DNA of 6,985 nucleotides from contig PNNE01000182.1 in NCBI GenBank assembly GCA_013824055.1, forward strand, positions 1 to 6,985, read 5' to 3'. Below the pieces are notes generated by a model. The model saw only the letters and a list, made by a program, of their open reading frames with translations, had not been told where the DNA came from and searched no databases. Of this stretch, positions 1 to 5,529 are shown piece after piece. The translations under genes were made by a program, and so were the position numbers. Origin of the DNA: Rhodobacter sp. (GTDB lineage: Bacteria > Pseudomonadota > Alphaproteobacteria > Rhodobacterales > Rhodobacteraceae). Every line of letters begins with the position of its first letter. Positions within the stretch are counted from its first letter, which is position 1.

Positions 1-276
1 AGTGCGGATGGCCCGCTCGGTTTCGTTCATCACGGCGATCTCGCCGAAGCGCACGCCGCGCGACCGGGTGGTGGCAGCCCCGATCACCCGGAACTGGCTT
101 TGCCCGGCCATCGGCCCGACACCGTCCTGCTCGCGCAGGCGGTCCGGCCCGTCAAAGCGCAGGACCAGGCAGGCGATCTTGCTGGTGCCGACGTCCAGAA
201 TGGCAATGACGCCGCGCTGCATGGCAGCCTTGCGCATGTTCCGCATGGCGCGCTGGGAAGTATAGAGATCGGTCAC
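1..276 (-). CDS. ftsA: Cell division protein FtsA, N-terminal 92 codons (partial, runs off the window)
   Basis: FtsA is an actin-like ATPase that tethers FtsZ to the inner membrane and recruits later division proteins. The visible part reads MTDLYTSQRAMRNMRKAAM and so on, and carries the actin-fold phosphate-1 motif DVGTSKI at residues 28-34, followed by the start of the domain around RFGEIAVMNETERAI. The basic, Met/Arg-rich stretch before DVGTSKI is the extended N-terminus I know from Rhodobacterales FtsA. The start is a GTG at 276-274 that overlaps the ftsQ TGA as GTGA. A GGAG at 285-288 sits 8 nt upstream inside ftsQ and supports this start, so translation is probably coupled to ftsQ. The C-terminal membrane helix lies outside the window. 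Identity is firm; the exact start is well supported. Confidence 0.95.
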   Translation of the reverse strand, partial: MTDLYTSQRAMRNMRKAAMQRGVIAILDVGTSKIACLVLRFDGPDRLREQDGVGPMAGQSQFRVIGAATTRSRGVRFGEIAVMNETERAIRT

Positions 277-1169
277 AGTTCGTTCTCCACGGTTTCTAGG
301 CCCTGCGCGCGACGGATTTCGGCATGGGCATTGGGGGTAAGGCGAAGGGTGGGGCGGTGGTCTGACCGCAGATCGACGGTCAGGATGTCTCGGTTCATCA
401 GATCCTGAGCATGGTCCAGCGCCAGCAGGCGCTCAAGCGCCTGGACCGGGTTCTGCTCGGGCAGAAGGATGCGCTGGTTGCGGTCAAGCACCAGGTCCCA
501 GCGCCGCTCGCCCATGCGGACCAGTCCGCGCAGGCGCGGGGTCAGCGGGCCGGCGGCGGCGATCAGGTCCAGCGCCTCGGGCGTGGCCAGGTCGGCCCCG
601 TCTCCGGCGATCAGCGGCAGGTCGGCCCGGTCGGCGCGCGACAAGAGCCCCGCGACACGGTGGCCGCTTTCGTCGACCAGGGTCAGGCCAGTCTCGGTGC
701 GCCAGACGGCCACGGGCACGCGTTCGGTGATCAGCACCTGCAGCACCCCGCCCGAACGGACCCGCAGATCGGCCCTCTGCACCGCATCCAGCGTCTCGAT
801 CCGGTCACGTGCGGCGTCCAGGTCGATGTCGAAGGACGACATCGGCAAGGGCAGCGCCAGCCGCACGCGCACTGCCTCGGCCAGATCGTCCGAGGCGCCC
901 TCGACGCGGGCAAGGCTGACCCGGAACTCGGGCCGGGCCTCGAACTCTTCGCGCAGATGCGTCAGCTGGCCGATCAAGGCCTGCCGGTTCGGCTCATTGC
1001 CAAGCCACAGCGCGCCCGCGCCCAGCAGGATCAGGGTCGGCAGGCCCTTCCAGACGAAGCTGCGCACATAGGGCGTCAGCATCCAGCGCTGGACGCGGTA
1101 GGCCCATTTCGACGGAGCGGGGTCCTTGCGGACGCGCGGCCCAGGGCGGCGGGCGATCAGCGATTGCAT
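273..1169 (-). CDS. ftsQ: Cell division protein FtsQ
   Basis: FtsQ is a bitopic inner-membrane protein of the divisome that links cytoplasmic and periplasmic division proteins through FtsB and FtsL. The 298-residue product has a basic cytoplasmic N-terminus (residues 1-41, rich in Arg/Lys), one membrane helix at about 42-58 (GLPTLILLGAGALWLG), and a POTRA-like domain at about 82-150 (FRVSLARVEG...). It then has the FtsQ-type sequence ITERVPVAVWR at 147-157 and a C-terminal region with VDLRSDHRPTLRL at 265-277. Length and layout match alphaproteobacterial FtsQ. The ATG at 1169 lies inside the ddl 3' end (13-nt overlap) and has AAGGGA at 1176-1181, 6 nt upstream, as ribosome binding site. The stop overlaps the ftsA GTG. 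No independent promoter is obvious, so expression is probably coupled to ddl. Confidence 0.95.
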   Translation of the reverse strand: MQSLIARRPGPRVRKDPAPSKWAYRVQRWMLTPYVRSFVWKGLPTLILLGAGALWLGNEPNRQALIGQLTHLREEFEARPEFRVSLARVEGASDDLAEAVRVRLALPLPMSSFDIDLDAARDRIETLDAVQRADLRVRSGGVLQVLITERVPVAVWRTETGLTLVDESGHRVAGLLSRADRADLPLIAGDGADLATPEALDLIAAAGPLTPRLRGLVRMGERRWDLVLDRNQRILLPEQNPVQALERLLALDHAQDLMNRDILTVDLRSDHRPTLRLTPNAHAEIRRAQGLETVENEL

Positions 1170-2077
1170 GATGCGTCCCTTACCATCCAGTCGCAGAATT
1201 CGGCGAATCCGATCCCCTGATGCGCCGCCTGCTCGGGGGCAAGCGAGGTCGGCGTCATCCCCGGCTGGGTGTTGGTCTCCAGCAGGATCAGCCCCGCCAG
1301 CCCGCGCGCCTCATCCCAGCGGAAATCGGTCCGGCTGACGCCGCGGCACCCCAGCGCCCGGTGCGCCCGCAGCGCGTAGTCCAGACAGGCCGCCTCGATC
1401 TCGACCGGCAGCTGCGCCGGGCACTCGTGCCGACTGCCGCCCGGCTTGTATTTCGCGTCATAGTCGTACCAGCCGTCGGTGATGATGTCCGTCACCCCCA
1501 GCGCCCGGTCGCCCATCACCGTCGTCGTCAGCTCGCGTCCCGGCACATAGGCCTCGACCATCACCACGTCCGGCATCGAGGCCGCCAGCCGCGGCGCGTT
1601 CGACCCCACACGCACGATGTAGACGCCGACCGACGACCCTTCGTTGTAGGGCTTCACCACATAGGGCGCGGGCAACACGTGCCCCGCCTCGACCGCTTCC
1701 CGCGGCGCCAGAACGCTGTCCACCACCGGAAGGCCCGCAGCGCGGTAAACCTCCTTGGTCTTGACCTTGTCCATCGCCAGGGCCGAGGCCAGCACCCCGG
1801 AATGCGTATAGGGGATGCCCAGCCATTCCAGGATGCCCTGGACACAGCCATCCTCGCCCCAGCGACCGTGCAAGGCGTTGAAGCAGACATCGGGGCGCAG
1901 GTCAGCCAGGCGCGCAGGCAGATCGGGGCCGCAATCGACCTCGGTCACCTGGTAACCAGCCTCCCGCAGGGCCTTGGCACATTCGTGCCCAGAGACAAGC
2001 GACACTTCCCGTTCAGCGGAAAGCCCACCCATCAGTACCGCCACTTCGGGGGCCATCCTGCTCGATGCGCCCGCCAT
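1157..2077 (-). CDS. ddl: D-alanine--D-alanine ligase
   Basis: Ddl is a cytoplasmic ATP-grasp ligase that joins two D-alanines, giving the dipeptide that MurF adds to the muropeptide precursor. From the chosen start (306 residues), motifs in order are: VAVLMGGLSAEREVSL (12-27) with the D-Ala-binding Glu; NALHGRWGEDG (67-77); VVKPYNEGSSVGV (140-152) with the ATP-binding Lys; YDYDAKY (204-210); GCRGVSRTDF (243-252), with the catalytic-type Arg and a metal-binding Asp; and LLETNTQPGMTPTSL (265-279), with metal-binding Glu/Asn and the Ser near the substrate. All key residues are present, so it should be active. An upstream in-frame ATG at 2089 exists, but GAGG at 2084-2087 is spaced 6 nt from the ATG at 2077, so I chose the latter. 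It lies 40 nt after murB and overlaps ftsQ by 13 nt. It resembles the dcw-linked Ddl (DdlB position). Confidence 0.96.
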   Translation of the reverse strand: MAGASSRMAPEVAVLMGGLSAEREVSLVSGHECAKALREAGYQVTEVDCGPDLPARLADLRPDVCFNALHGRWGEDGCVQGILEWLGIPYTHSGVLASALAMDKVKTKEVYRAAGLPVVDSVLAPREAVEAGHVLPAPYVVKPYNEGSSVGVYIVRVGSNAPRLAASMPDVVMVEAYVPGRELTTTVMGDRALGVTDIITDGWYDYDAKYKPGGSRHECPAQLPVEIEAACLDYALRAHRALGCRGVSRTDFRWDEARGLAGLILLETNTQPGMTPTSLAPEQAAHQGIGFAEFCDWMVRDASCNR

Positions 2078-2083
2078 ACACTG

Positions 2084-2087
2084 CCTC
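2084..2087 (-). promoter_or_regulatory. Shine-Dalgarno GAGG that decides the ddl start
   Basis: GAGG on the minus strand lies 6 nt before the ATG at 2077 and partly overlaps the alternative upstream ATG at 2089 (ATGAGG). The upstream ATG itself has only GACCCGG before it, which is also one arm of a hairpin. This favours the 2077 start for ddl. Confidence 0.65.
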
Positions 2088-2090
2088 ATC

Positions 2091-2108
2091 CGGGTCTTGT
2101 GCGACCCG
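2091..2108 (-). other. Short perfect hairpin between murB and ddl
   Basis: On the minus strand CGGGTC-GCACAA-GACCCG forms a 6-bp, 5-of-6 GC stem with a 6-nt loop. It starts 9 nt after the murB stop and ends 3 nt before the ddl GAGG. There is no T-tract after it in the direction of transcription, so it does not look like an intrinsic terminator. It could modulate ribosome access to ddl or mark a processing site, but a 6-bp stem in GC-rich DNA can also occur by chance. Confidence 0.4.
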
Positions 2109-2117
2109 TGATATTTG

Positions 2118-3059
2118 TTAGTCCTGCGAGGTTTCTCCGACCCGCATGATTTCCCACTCTAACGTGATACCGCTTGATTGGAAAACCTTTTTTCGCACCT
2201 CTTCGCCCAGATTTTCCAGATCGGCGGCGGTTGCCCGGTTGGCGTTGATCAGGAAGTTGGAATGCATGGTGGACATCTGCGCCCCGCCCAGCCTTGCGCC
2301 CCGCATCCCGGCGTCGTCGATCACCTTCCAGGCCTTCAGCTCATGGCTGTCATCCGCCCGGCCCGTCGAACTGAACCCCGCCGGATTGCGGAACGTCGAT
2401 CCAGCGCTGCGGTCTTTCGTGGGCTGGCTGGCATCGCGCCTGGCGATCTGGTCGACCATCCGCGCCTCCAGCGTGGCAGGATCCCCCCTGCCCGCCCGGA
2501 ACGTCGCCGACACGATGACCGAGCCCTCGGGCAGATCGCTTTGCCGATAGCGCAGGTTCAGCGCAGAGGCGGGCAGTGTCTCGACCCGCCCGTCGCGCGT
2601 GACAACCCGCACTTCCTCCAGCACATCGGCCACGTAGGATCCGTAGCAGCCGGCATTCATCCGCACCGCGCCGCCGATGCTGCCCGGAATGGTGCGCAGG
2701 AAGGTCAGGTCCAGCCCGGCCTCTGCCGCCCGCCGGGCCACATGCGCATCCAGCGCCGCCGCCCCGGCGGTCACCCGGTCGCCCGCGATGGAAATCCCGT
2801 TGAACCCGCGCCCCAGCCGGATCACCACCGCCCGGATGCCGCCATCGCGCACGATCAGGTTCGACCCCACGCCGATCGGAAAGACCGGAACCAAAGGATC
2901 AAGGGCCGCCAGAAAGGCCGCCAGGTCCGCCTCGTCGGCGGGCTGGTACAGCCAATCCGCAGGCCCGCCCACGCGCAGCCAGGTCAGGTCGGCCAAGGGG
3001 CGGTTCGGCGTCAGCACGCCACGGGTCTCGGGAAGTCTGGTCTCGGGACGTCTGGTCAT
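2118..3059 (-). CDS. murB: UDP-N-acetylenolpyruvoylglucosamine reductase MurB
   Basis: MurB is a cytoplasmic FAD enzyme that uses NADPH to reduce UDP-GlcNAc-enolpyruvate to UDP-MurNAc, the second committed step of peptidoglycan synthesis. In the 313-residue product the FAD-binding half has LRVGGPADWL (28-37), GVGSNLIVRDGG (63-74) and IPGSIGGAVRMNAGCYG (124-140). YRQSD (171-175) carries the conserved Arg. The C-terminal half has SAGSTFRNP (218-226) with the catalytic-type Ser, then the DDAGMRG and HSNFLIN segments, and Glu residues in TLEWEI (299-304) near the C-terminus. The sequence fits the shorter type II MurB. The ATG at 3059 matches the usual family N-terminus (LTPNRPLADLTWLRVGG follows), although no strong ribosome binding site precedes it; the frame is open far upstream but without MurB-like sequence. 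A small tandem repeat encodes RPETRLPETR at residues 4-13. It lies 41 nt after the 85-residue membrane protein gene. Confidence 0.96.
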   Translation of the reverse strand: MTRRPETRLPETRGVLTPNRPLADLTWLRVGGPADWLYQPADEADLAAFLAALDPLVPVFPIGVGSNLIVRDGGIRAVVIRLGRGFNGISIAGDRVTAGAAALDAHVARRAAEAGLDLTFLRTIPGSIGGAVRMNAGCYGSYVADVLEEVRVVTRDGRVETLPASALNLRYRQSDLPEGSVIVSATFRAGRGDPATLEARMVDQIARRDASQPTKDRSAGSTFRNPAGFSSTGRADDSHELKAWKVIDDAGMRGARLGGAQMSTMHSNFLINANRATAADLENLGEEVRKKVFQSSGITLEWEIMRVGETSQD

Positions 3060-3100
3060 GGGCCGGTTCTGCGGCGCTTTGGCCCGCGTTGCAAGACCCG

Positions 3101-3358
3101 TCAGCCCCGCTTCAGCCGCGCCACGGCAATGCCCGCGACCGCGCCCAGCAGCACCGGGGCCGCCAGGACCAGCGCGGACCAGCCCAATTCGAAGCCCGTG
3201 CTCGTCCGCTCTTGCCACTGCATCGCCAGCATCGCCGCCAGCGCCAGGACCGGCAGGGCCAGCGCCTGCCCCCAGCCATAGCGGCGCGTCACGACGTAGG
3301 ACAGGACCGCGACGAACAGCACCGTCCCGCCACCGATTGCCCAGAAGACCGCGCTCAT
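3101..3358 (-). CDS. Small three-helix membrane protein of unknown function
   Basis: I do not recognise this 85-residue protein by family. It has three hydrophobic segments at about 4-23 (VFWAIGGGTVLFVAVLSYVV), 30-47 and 60-80, with a basic loop TRRYG after the first and a basic C-terminal tail RLKRG, so it should be an inner-membrane protein with a cytoplasmic C-terminus. The ATG at 3358 is only 3 nt after the TAG of the preceding DUF2484-like gene, with a weak AGG close upstream, which suggests reinitiation. It ends 41 nt before murB. Its place inside a peptidoglycan operon suggests a link to the cell envelope, but nothing in the sequence shows a catalytic motif. Real gene on grounds of spacing and composition; function unknown. 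Confidence 0.75.
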   Translation of the reverse strand: MSAVFWAIGGGTVLFVAVLSYVVTRRYGWGQALALPVLALAAMLAMQWQERTSTGFELGWSALVLAAPVLLGAVAGIAVARLKRG

Positions 3359-3361
3359 CGC

Positions 3362-3634
3362 CTAGCCCATCTGTCGGCGCAGCCAGCGCCAGAAGAAGAC
3401 CACCGGCCAGCGCAGGACCGAGGCTCCGGCAGCCAGCAGCACCAGCCCGACGATCGGCCCCGCCACCCAGGTCACCCAGCCCAGAAGCGGCACGCCAAGG
3501 GCGATCAGCACATAGGCCACCCGCCAGTGCCTGTCCTTCGAGGGGAACATCGCGATCACATTGGCCAGGACCAGCCACAAGAGGCTCAGGACCAGCGGCC
3601 AGTAGTCGGGGTCCGCGCCAAGGTTGCCGATCAT
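3362..3634 (-). CDS. DUF2484-like small membrane protein, second copy
   Basis: This 90-residue protein has three hydrophobic segments (about 12-30, 39-57 and 59-75) and a basic C-terminus FFWRWLRRQMG. It aligns with the DUF2484-type protein at 3813-4091: SLLWLVLANVIAMFP corresponds to GCLWIVLAAVVAMLP, and ASVLRWPVVFFWR to ASMFRNPLIYFAR. The two therefore look like diverged tandem copies, this one with an extra N-terminal stretch (MIGNLGADPDYWP). The ATG at 3634 is supported by GGGAGA at 3641-3646, 6 nt upstream, and by the ATGA overlap with the stop of the 61-codon gene before it. Function is unknown; location suggests a role in the membrane alongside murein synthesis. Membership of DUF2484 is a judgement from remembered family character, not a search. 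Confidence 0.8.
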   Translation of the reverse strand: MIGNLGADPDYWPLVLSLLWLVLANVIAMFPSKDRHWRVAYVLIALGVPLLGWVTWVAGPIVGLVLLAAGASVLRWPVVFFWRWLRRQMG

Positions 3635-3816
3635 GCGCACTCTCCCATCAGGTCGGCGGACGGGGCCGTGGCATGGCCGACCACCGGGTCCAGCGGGGCA
3701 AGGATGCCCGCACCGACCATCACGCCGACGCCGCAGGCCGTCAGCCGTCCGGGTCCGAGGCACCGTTGCGCGGCCTCAGCCATCTGCGCCAGCCAGGGTT
3801 TGCGCCAGGGTGTCAC
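3631..3816 (-). CDS. Small 61-codon ORF between the two DUF2484-like genes
   Basis: A GTG at 3816-3814 overlaps the preceding stop as GTGA, and the TGA at 3633-3631 overlaps the next ATG as ATGA, so this ORF exactly fills the space between the two DUF2484-like genes. The product begins MTPWRKPWLAQMAEAAQ, has a basic N-terminus, one hydrophobic segment at about 25-41 (LTACGVGVMVGAGILAP), and a short tail ending DLMGECA, which would be periplasmic if the positive-inside rule holds. AAGGA at 3826-3830 lies 9 nt before the GTG. By my count about 50 of 61 codons end in G or C, in keeping with a coding sequence here. An internal ATG at 3783 is an alternative start. I do not recognise a family; it is easily missed by gene callers because of its size and GTG start. 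Confidence 0.65.
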   Translation of the reverse strand: MTPWRKPWLAQMAEAAQRCLGPGRLTACGVGVMVGAGILAPLDPVVGHATAPSADLMGECA

Positions 3817-4091
3817 TTCTCCAGTTCCTTTGGCAGGGGCGCCGGTTTGCCAAGCGCACGGCGGGCAAAGTAGATCAACGGGTTGCGGAACATCGAGGCG
3901 AAGCCGATGATCCCCGCCACTGCCCAGCCCCAGCCGTGGAACCAGGCGATCCAGGTCAGCAGAAAAGGCGCGATGATCAGCAGGATCAGCCCCGGCACCA
4001 TCTGCCGCCGCATCGGCAGCATGGCGACGACAGCGGCCAGCACGATCCAGAGGCATCCGAAGAACAGGGGCGTGACGAATCCCCAGATCAT
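3813..4091 (-). CDS. DUF2484 family small membrane protein, first copy
   Basis: This 92-residue protein has three hydrophobic segments (about 5-25, 32-50, 53-67), a basic turn PMRRQ after the first, a Trp-rich centre (WIAWFHGWGWAVAG at 47-60) and the ending SMFRNPLIYFARRALGKPA. This pattern is what I recall of DUF2484, a family of small inner-membrane proteins found next to murC/murB in Rhodobacterales; its biochemical function is not known to me. The ATG at 4091 is the only plausible start in frame. No good ribosome binding site precedes it, but an 11-codon mini-ORF starting on the murC stop ends on this ATG, which would allow coupled translation. Its own stop overlaps the GTG of the 61-codon gene. 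Confidence 0.85.
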   Translation of the reverse strand: MIWGFVTPLFFGCLWIVLAAVVAMLPMRRQMVPGLILLIIAPFLLTWIAWFHGWGWAVAGIIGFASMFRNPLIYFARRALGKPAPLPKELEK

Positions 4092-4123
4092 GCAGGGATG
4101 CCCCGAGGCGCGCGCCGGGTCAT
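4088..4123 (-). other. 11-codon mini-ORF bridging murC and the DUF2484 gene
   Basis: ATG at 4123-4121 overlaps the murC stop (ATGA), and the ORF MTRRAPRGIPA ends with a TGA at 4090-4088 that overlaps the next gene's ATG (ATGA). It thus fills the whole 28-nt gap. It could carry ribosomes from murC to the DUF2484 gene by termination-reinitiation, but coincidence is quite possible and there is no evidence that the peptide itself matters. Confidence 0.3.
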
Positions 4124-5529
4124 GCGGCCTTGCCGATCAGTTTGGCGGGCAGCGCGTTGGCCCAGGTGCTGATGGTGCCGGCGCCCAGACAGACCACCAT
4201 GTCACCGGGCCGCGCCTGTTCCTTCACCAGCCGGGCAAGTTCGCCCTCGTCCTGCAAGGCGCGGGCGTGCCGGTGTCCGTGGGCGATCAGCCCCGCCACC
4301 AGATCGTCGCGGCTGGCCCCAGGGATCGGCTCCTCGCCCGCCGAATAGACCTCGGCGATGGCGACGACATCGGCCTCGTTGAAACAGGTGCAGAACTCTT
4401 CGAACAGGCTGGAAAGCCGCGTGTACCTGTGCGGCTGGTGGACGGCGATGATCCGGCCTTTCGTTGCCTGCCGCGCCGCCTTCAGCACCGCCGCGATCTC
4501 GACCGGGTGGTGGCCGTAATCGTCGATGATGGTGACGCCGCCCACCTCGGCCACCTTGGTAAAGCGGCGGTTCACCCCGGCAAACCCGGCCAGCGCCTCG
4601 CGGATCTCGTCGCGCTTCATCCCCAGGTGCCGTGCCACCGCCACCGCCGACAGGGCGTTGGACACGTTGTGATCGCCCGGCATCGGCAGAGTGCAGCCCT
4701 CGATCAGCTGTCCTTCGGCCTGCAACGCGATGTCGAAATGCGCCACGCCGTTGACGTAGGTCAGGTTCTGCGCCCGCACGTCGGCCTGCGCGTTGAAGCC
4801 GAATGTCACCACCCGGCGATCCGCAACCCGGCCGACCAGCGCCTGCACCTCGGGATGATCGGTGCAGCACACCGCCAACCCGTAGAACGGGATGTTCGAC
4901 ACGAAATCCAGGAACCCCTTCCGCAGCGCGTCGAAGGTGTGCCAGTGCTCCATGTGTTCCGGGTCGATGTTGGTCACGATGGCGATGGTCGCGGGCAGCC
5001 GGTTGAAACTGCCGTCGCTTTCGTCCGCCTCGACCACCATCCACTCCCCGGCGCCGGCCCGCGCGTTCGAGCCATAGGCGTGGATCACGCCGCCGTTGAT
5101 CACCGTCGGATCAAACCCGCCCTTGTCCAGAAGCGTGGCCACCATCGTCGTCGTCGTCGTCTTGCCATGCGTCCCGGCGACGGCGATGTTCGACCGCAGC
5201 CGCATCAGTTCCGCCAGCATCTCGGCGCGGCGCACCACCGGCAGCTTGCGGCGACGCGCTTCCTCCAGTTCGGGGTTGCCCTTCTTGATCGCGGACGAGA
5301 TCACCACGACCGAGACCCCGTCGCCGATGTTCTCGGCCCGCTGCCCCTCGAAGAACCGCGCGCCCAGGGTGACCAGCCGGTCGGTGATCCTCGACGCCTT
5401 CGCGTCCGACCCCTGCACCGCATAGCCCAGCGTCATCAGGACCTCGGCGATGCCCGACATCCCGATCCCGCCGATCCCCACGAAATGGATCGGCCCCAGT
5501 TCCAGCGGAAGCTTGGTTGCTGCGTTCAT
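4120..5529 (-). CDS. murC: UDP-N-acetylmuramate--L-alanine ligase MurC
   Basis: MurC is the cytoplasmic ATP-dependent ligase that adds L-Ala to UDP-MurNAc, starting the stem peptide. The 469-residue product has all Mur ligase hallmarks in order: the UDP-binding HFVGIGGIGMSGIAE (15-29), the P-loop AGTHGKTTTTTM (118-129), VEADESDGSF (166-175), NIDPEHMEHW (187-196), the central motif PGDHNVSNALSA (284-295), FAGVNRRF (316-323), DDYGHHPVEI (336-345) and HQPHRYTR (364-371). The C-terminal domain ends with LGAGTISTWANALP (448-461). Length is normal. The ATG at 5529 overlaps the murG stop as ATGA, with GGAG at 5537-5540, 7 nt upstream inside murG. The stop is followed by the DUF2484 gene after 28 nt. 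Five ACG codons in a row encode the Thr run of the P-loop. Confidence 0.98.
   Translation of the reverse strand: MNAATKLPLELGPIHFVGIGGIGMSGIAEVLMTLGYAVQGSDAKASRITDRLVTLGARFFEGQRAENIGDGVSVVVISSAIKKGNPELEEARRRKLPVVRRAEMLAELMRLRSNIAVAGTHGKTTTTTMVATLLDKGGFDPTVINGGVIHAYGSNARAGAGEWMVVEADESDGSFNRLPATIAIVTNIDPEHMEHWHTFDALRKGFLDFVSNIPFYGLAVCCTDHPEVQALVGRVADRRVVTFGFNAQADVRAQNLTYVNGVAHFDIALQAEGQLIEGCTLPMPGDHNVSNALSAVAVARHLGMKRDEIREALAGFAGVNRRFTKVAEVGGVTIIDDYGHHPVEIAAVLKAARQATKGRIIAVHQPHRYTRLSSLFEEFCTCFNEADVVAIAEVYSAGEEPIPGASRDDLVAGLIAHGHRHARALQDEGELARLVKEQARPGDMVVCLGAGTISTWANALPAKLIGKAA

Noticed and set aside
2091..2120. Intrinsic terminator after murB or for a plus-strand transcript
   Set aside because: On the minus strand no T-run follows the 6-bp stem; on the plus strand the following TGATATTTGTT is not a proper T-tract and there is no plus-strand gene to terminate.
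411..2149. Plus-strand open frames opposite ftsQ and ddl (411-1220 and 1220-2149)
   Set aside because: They mirror ftsQ and ddl and show no motifs or credible ribosome binding context; judged artefacts of GC bias.
2178..3281. 367-codon open frame on the plus strand opposite murB
   Set aside because: Antisense shadow of murB with a biased, low-complexity translation.
3060..3578. Extended N-terminus of murB, 173 codons upstream in the same frame
   Set aside because: The extension overlaps the 85-residue gene and part of the second DUF2484-like gene in another frame, and is Gly/Ala/Arg-rich without MurB similarity. The family N-terminus fits the ATG at 3059.
3817..4056. Longer version of the 61-codon ORF starting at 4056
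   Set aside because: The added 80 codons lie out of frame inside the DUF2484 gene and look like noise, whereas the GTG at 3816 has a precise overlap with the previous stop.
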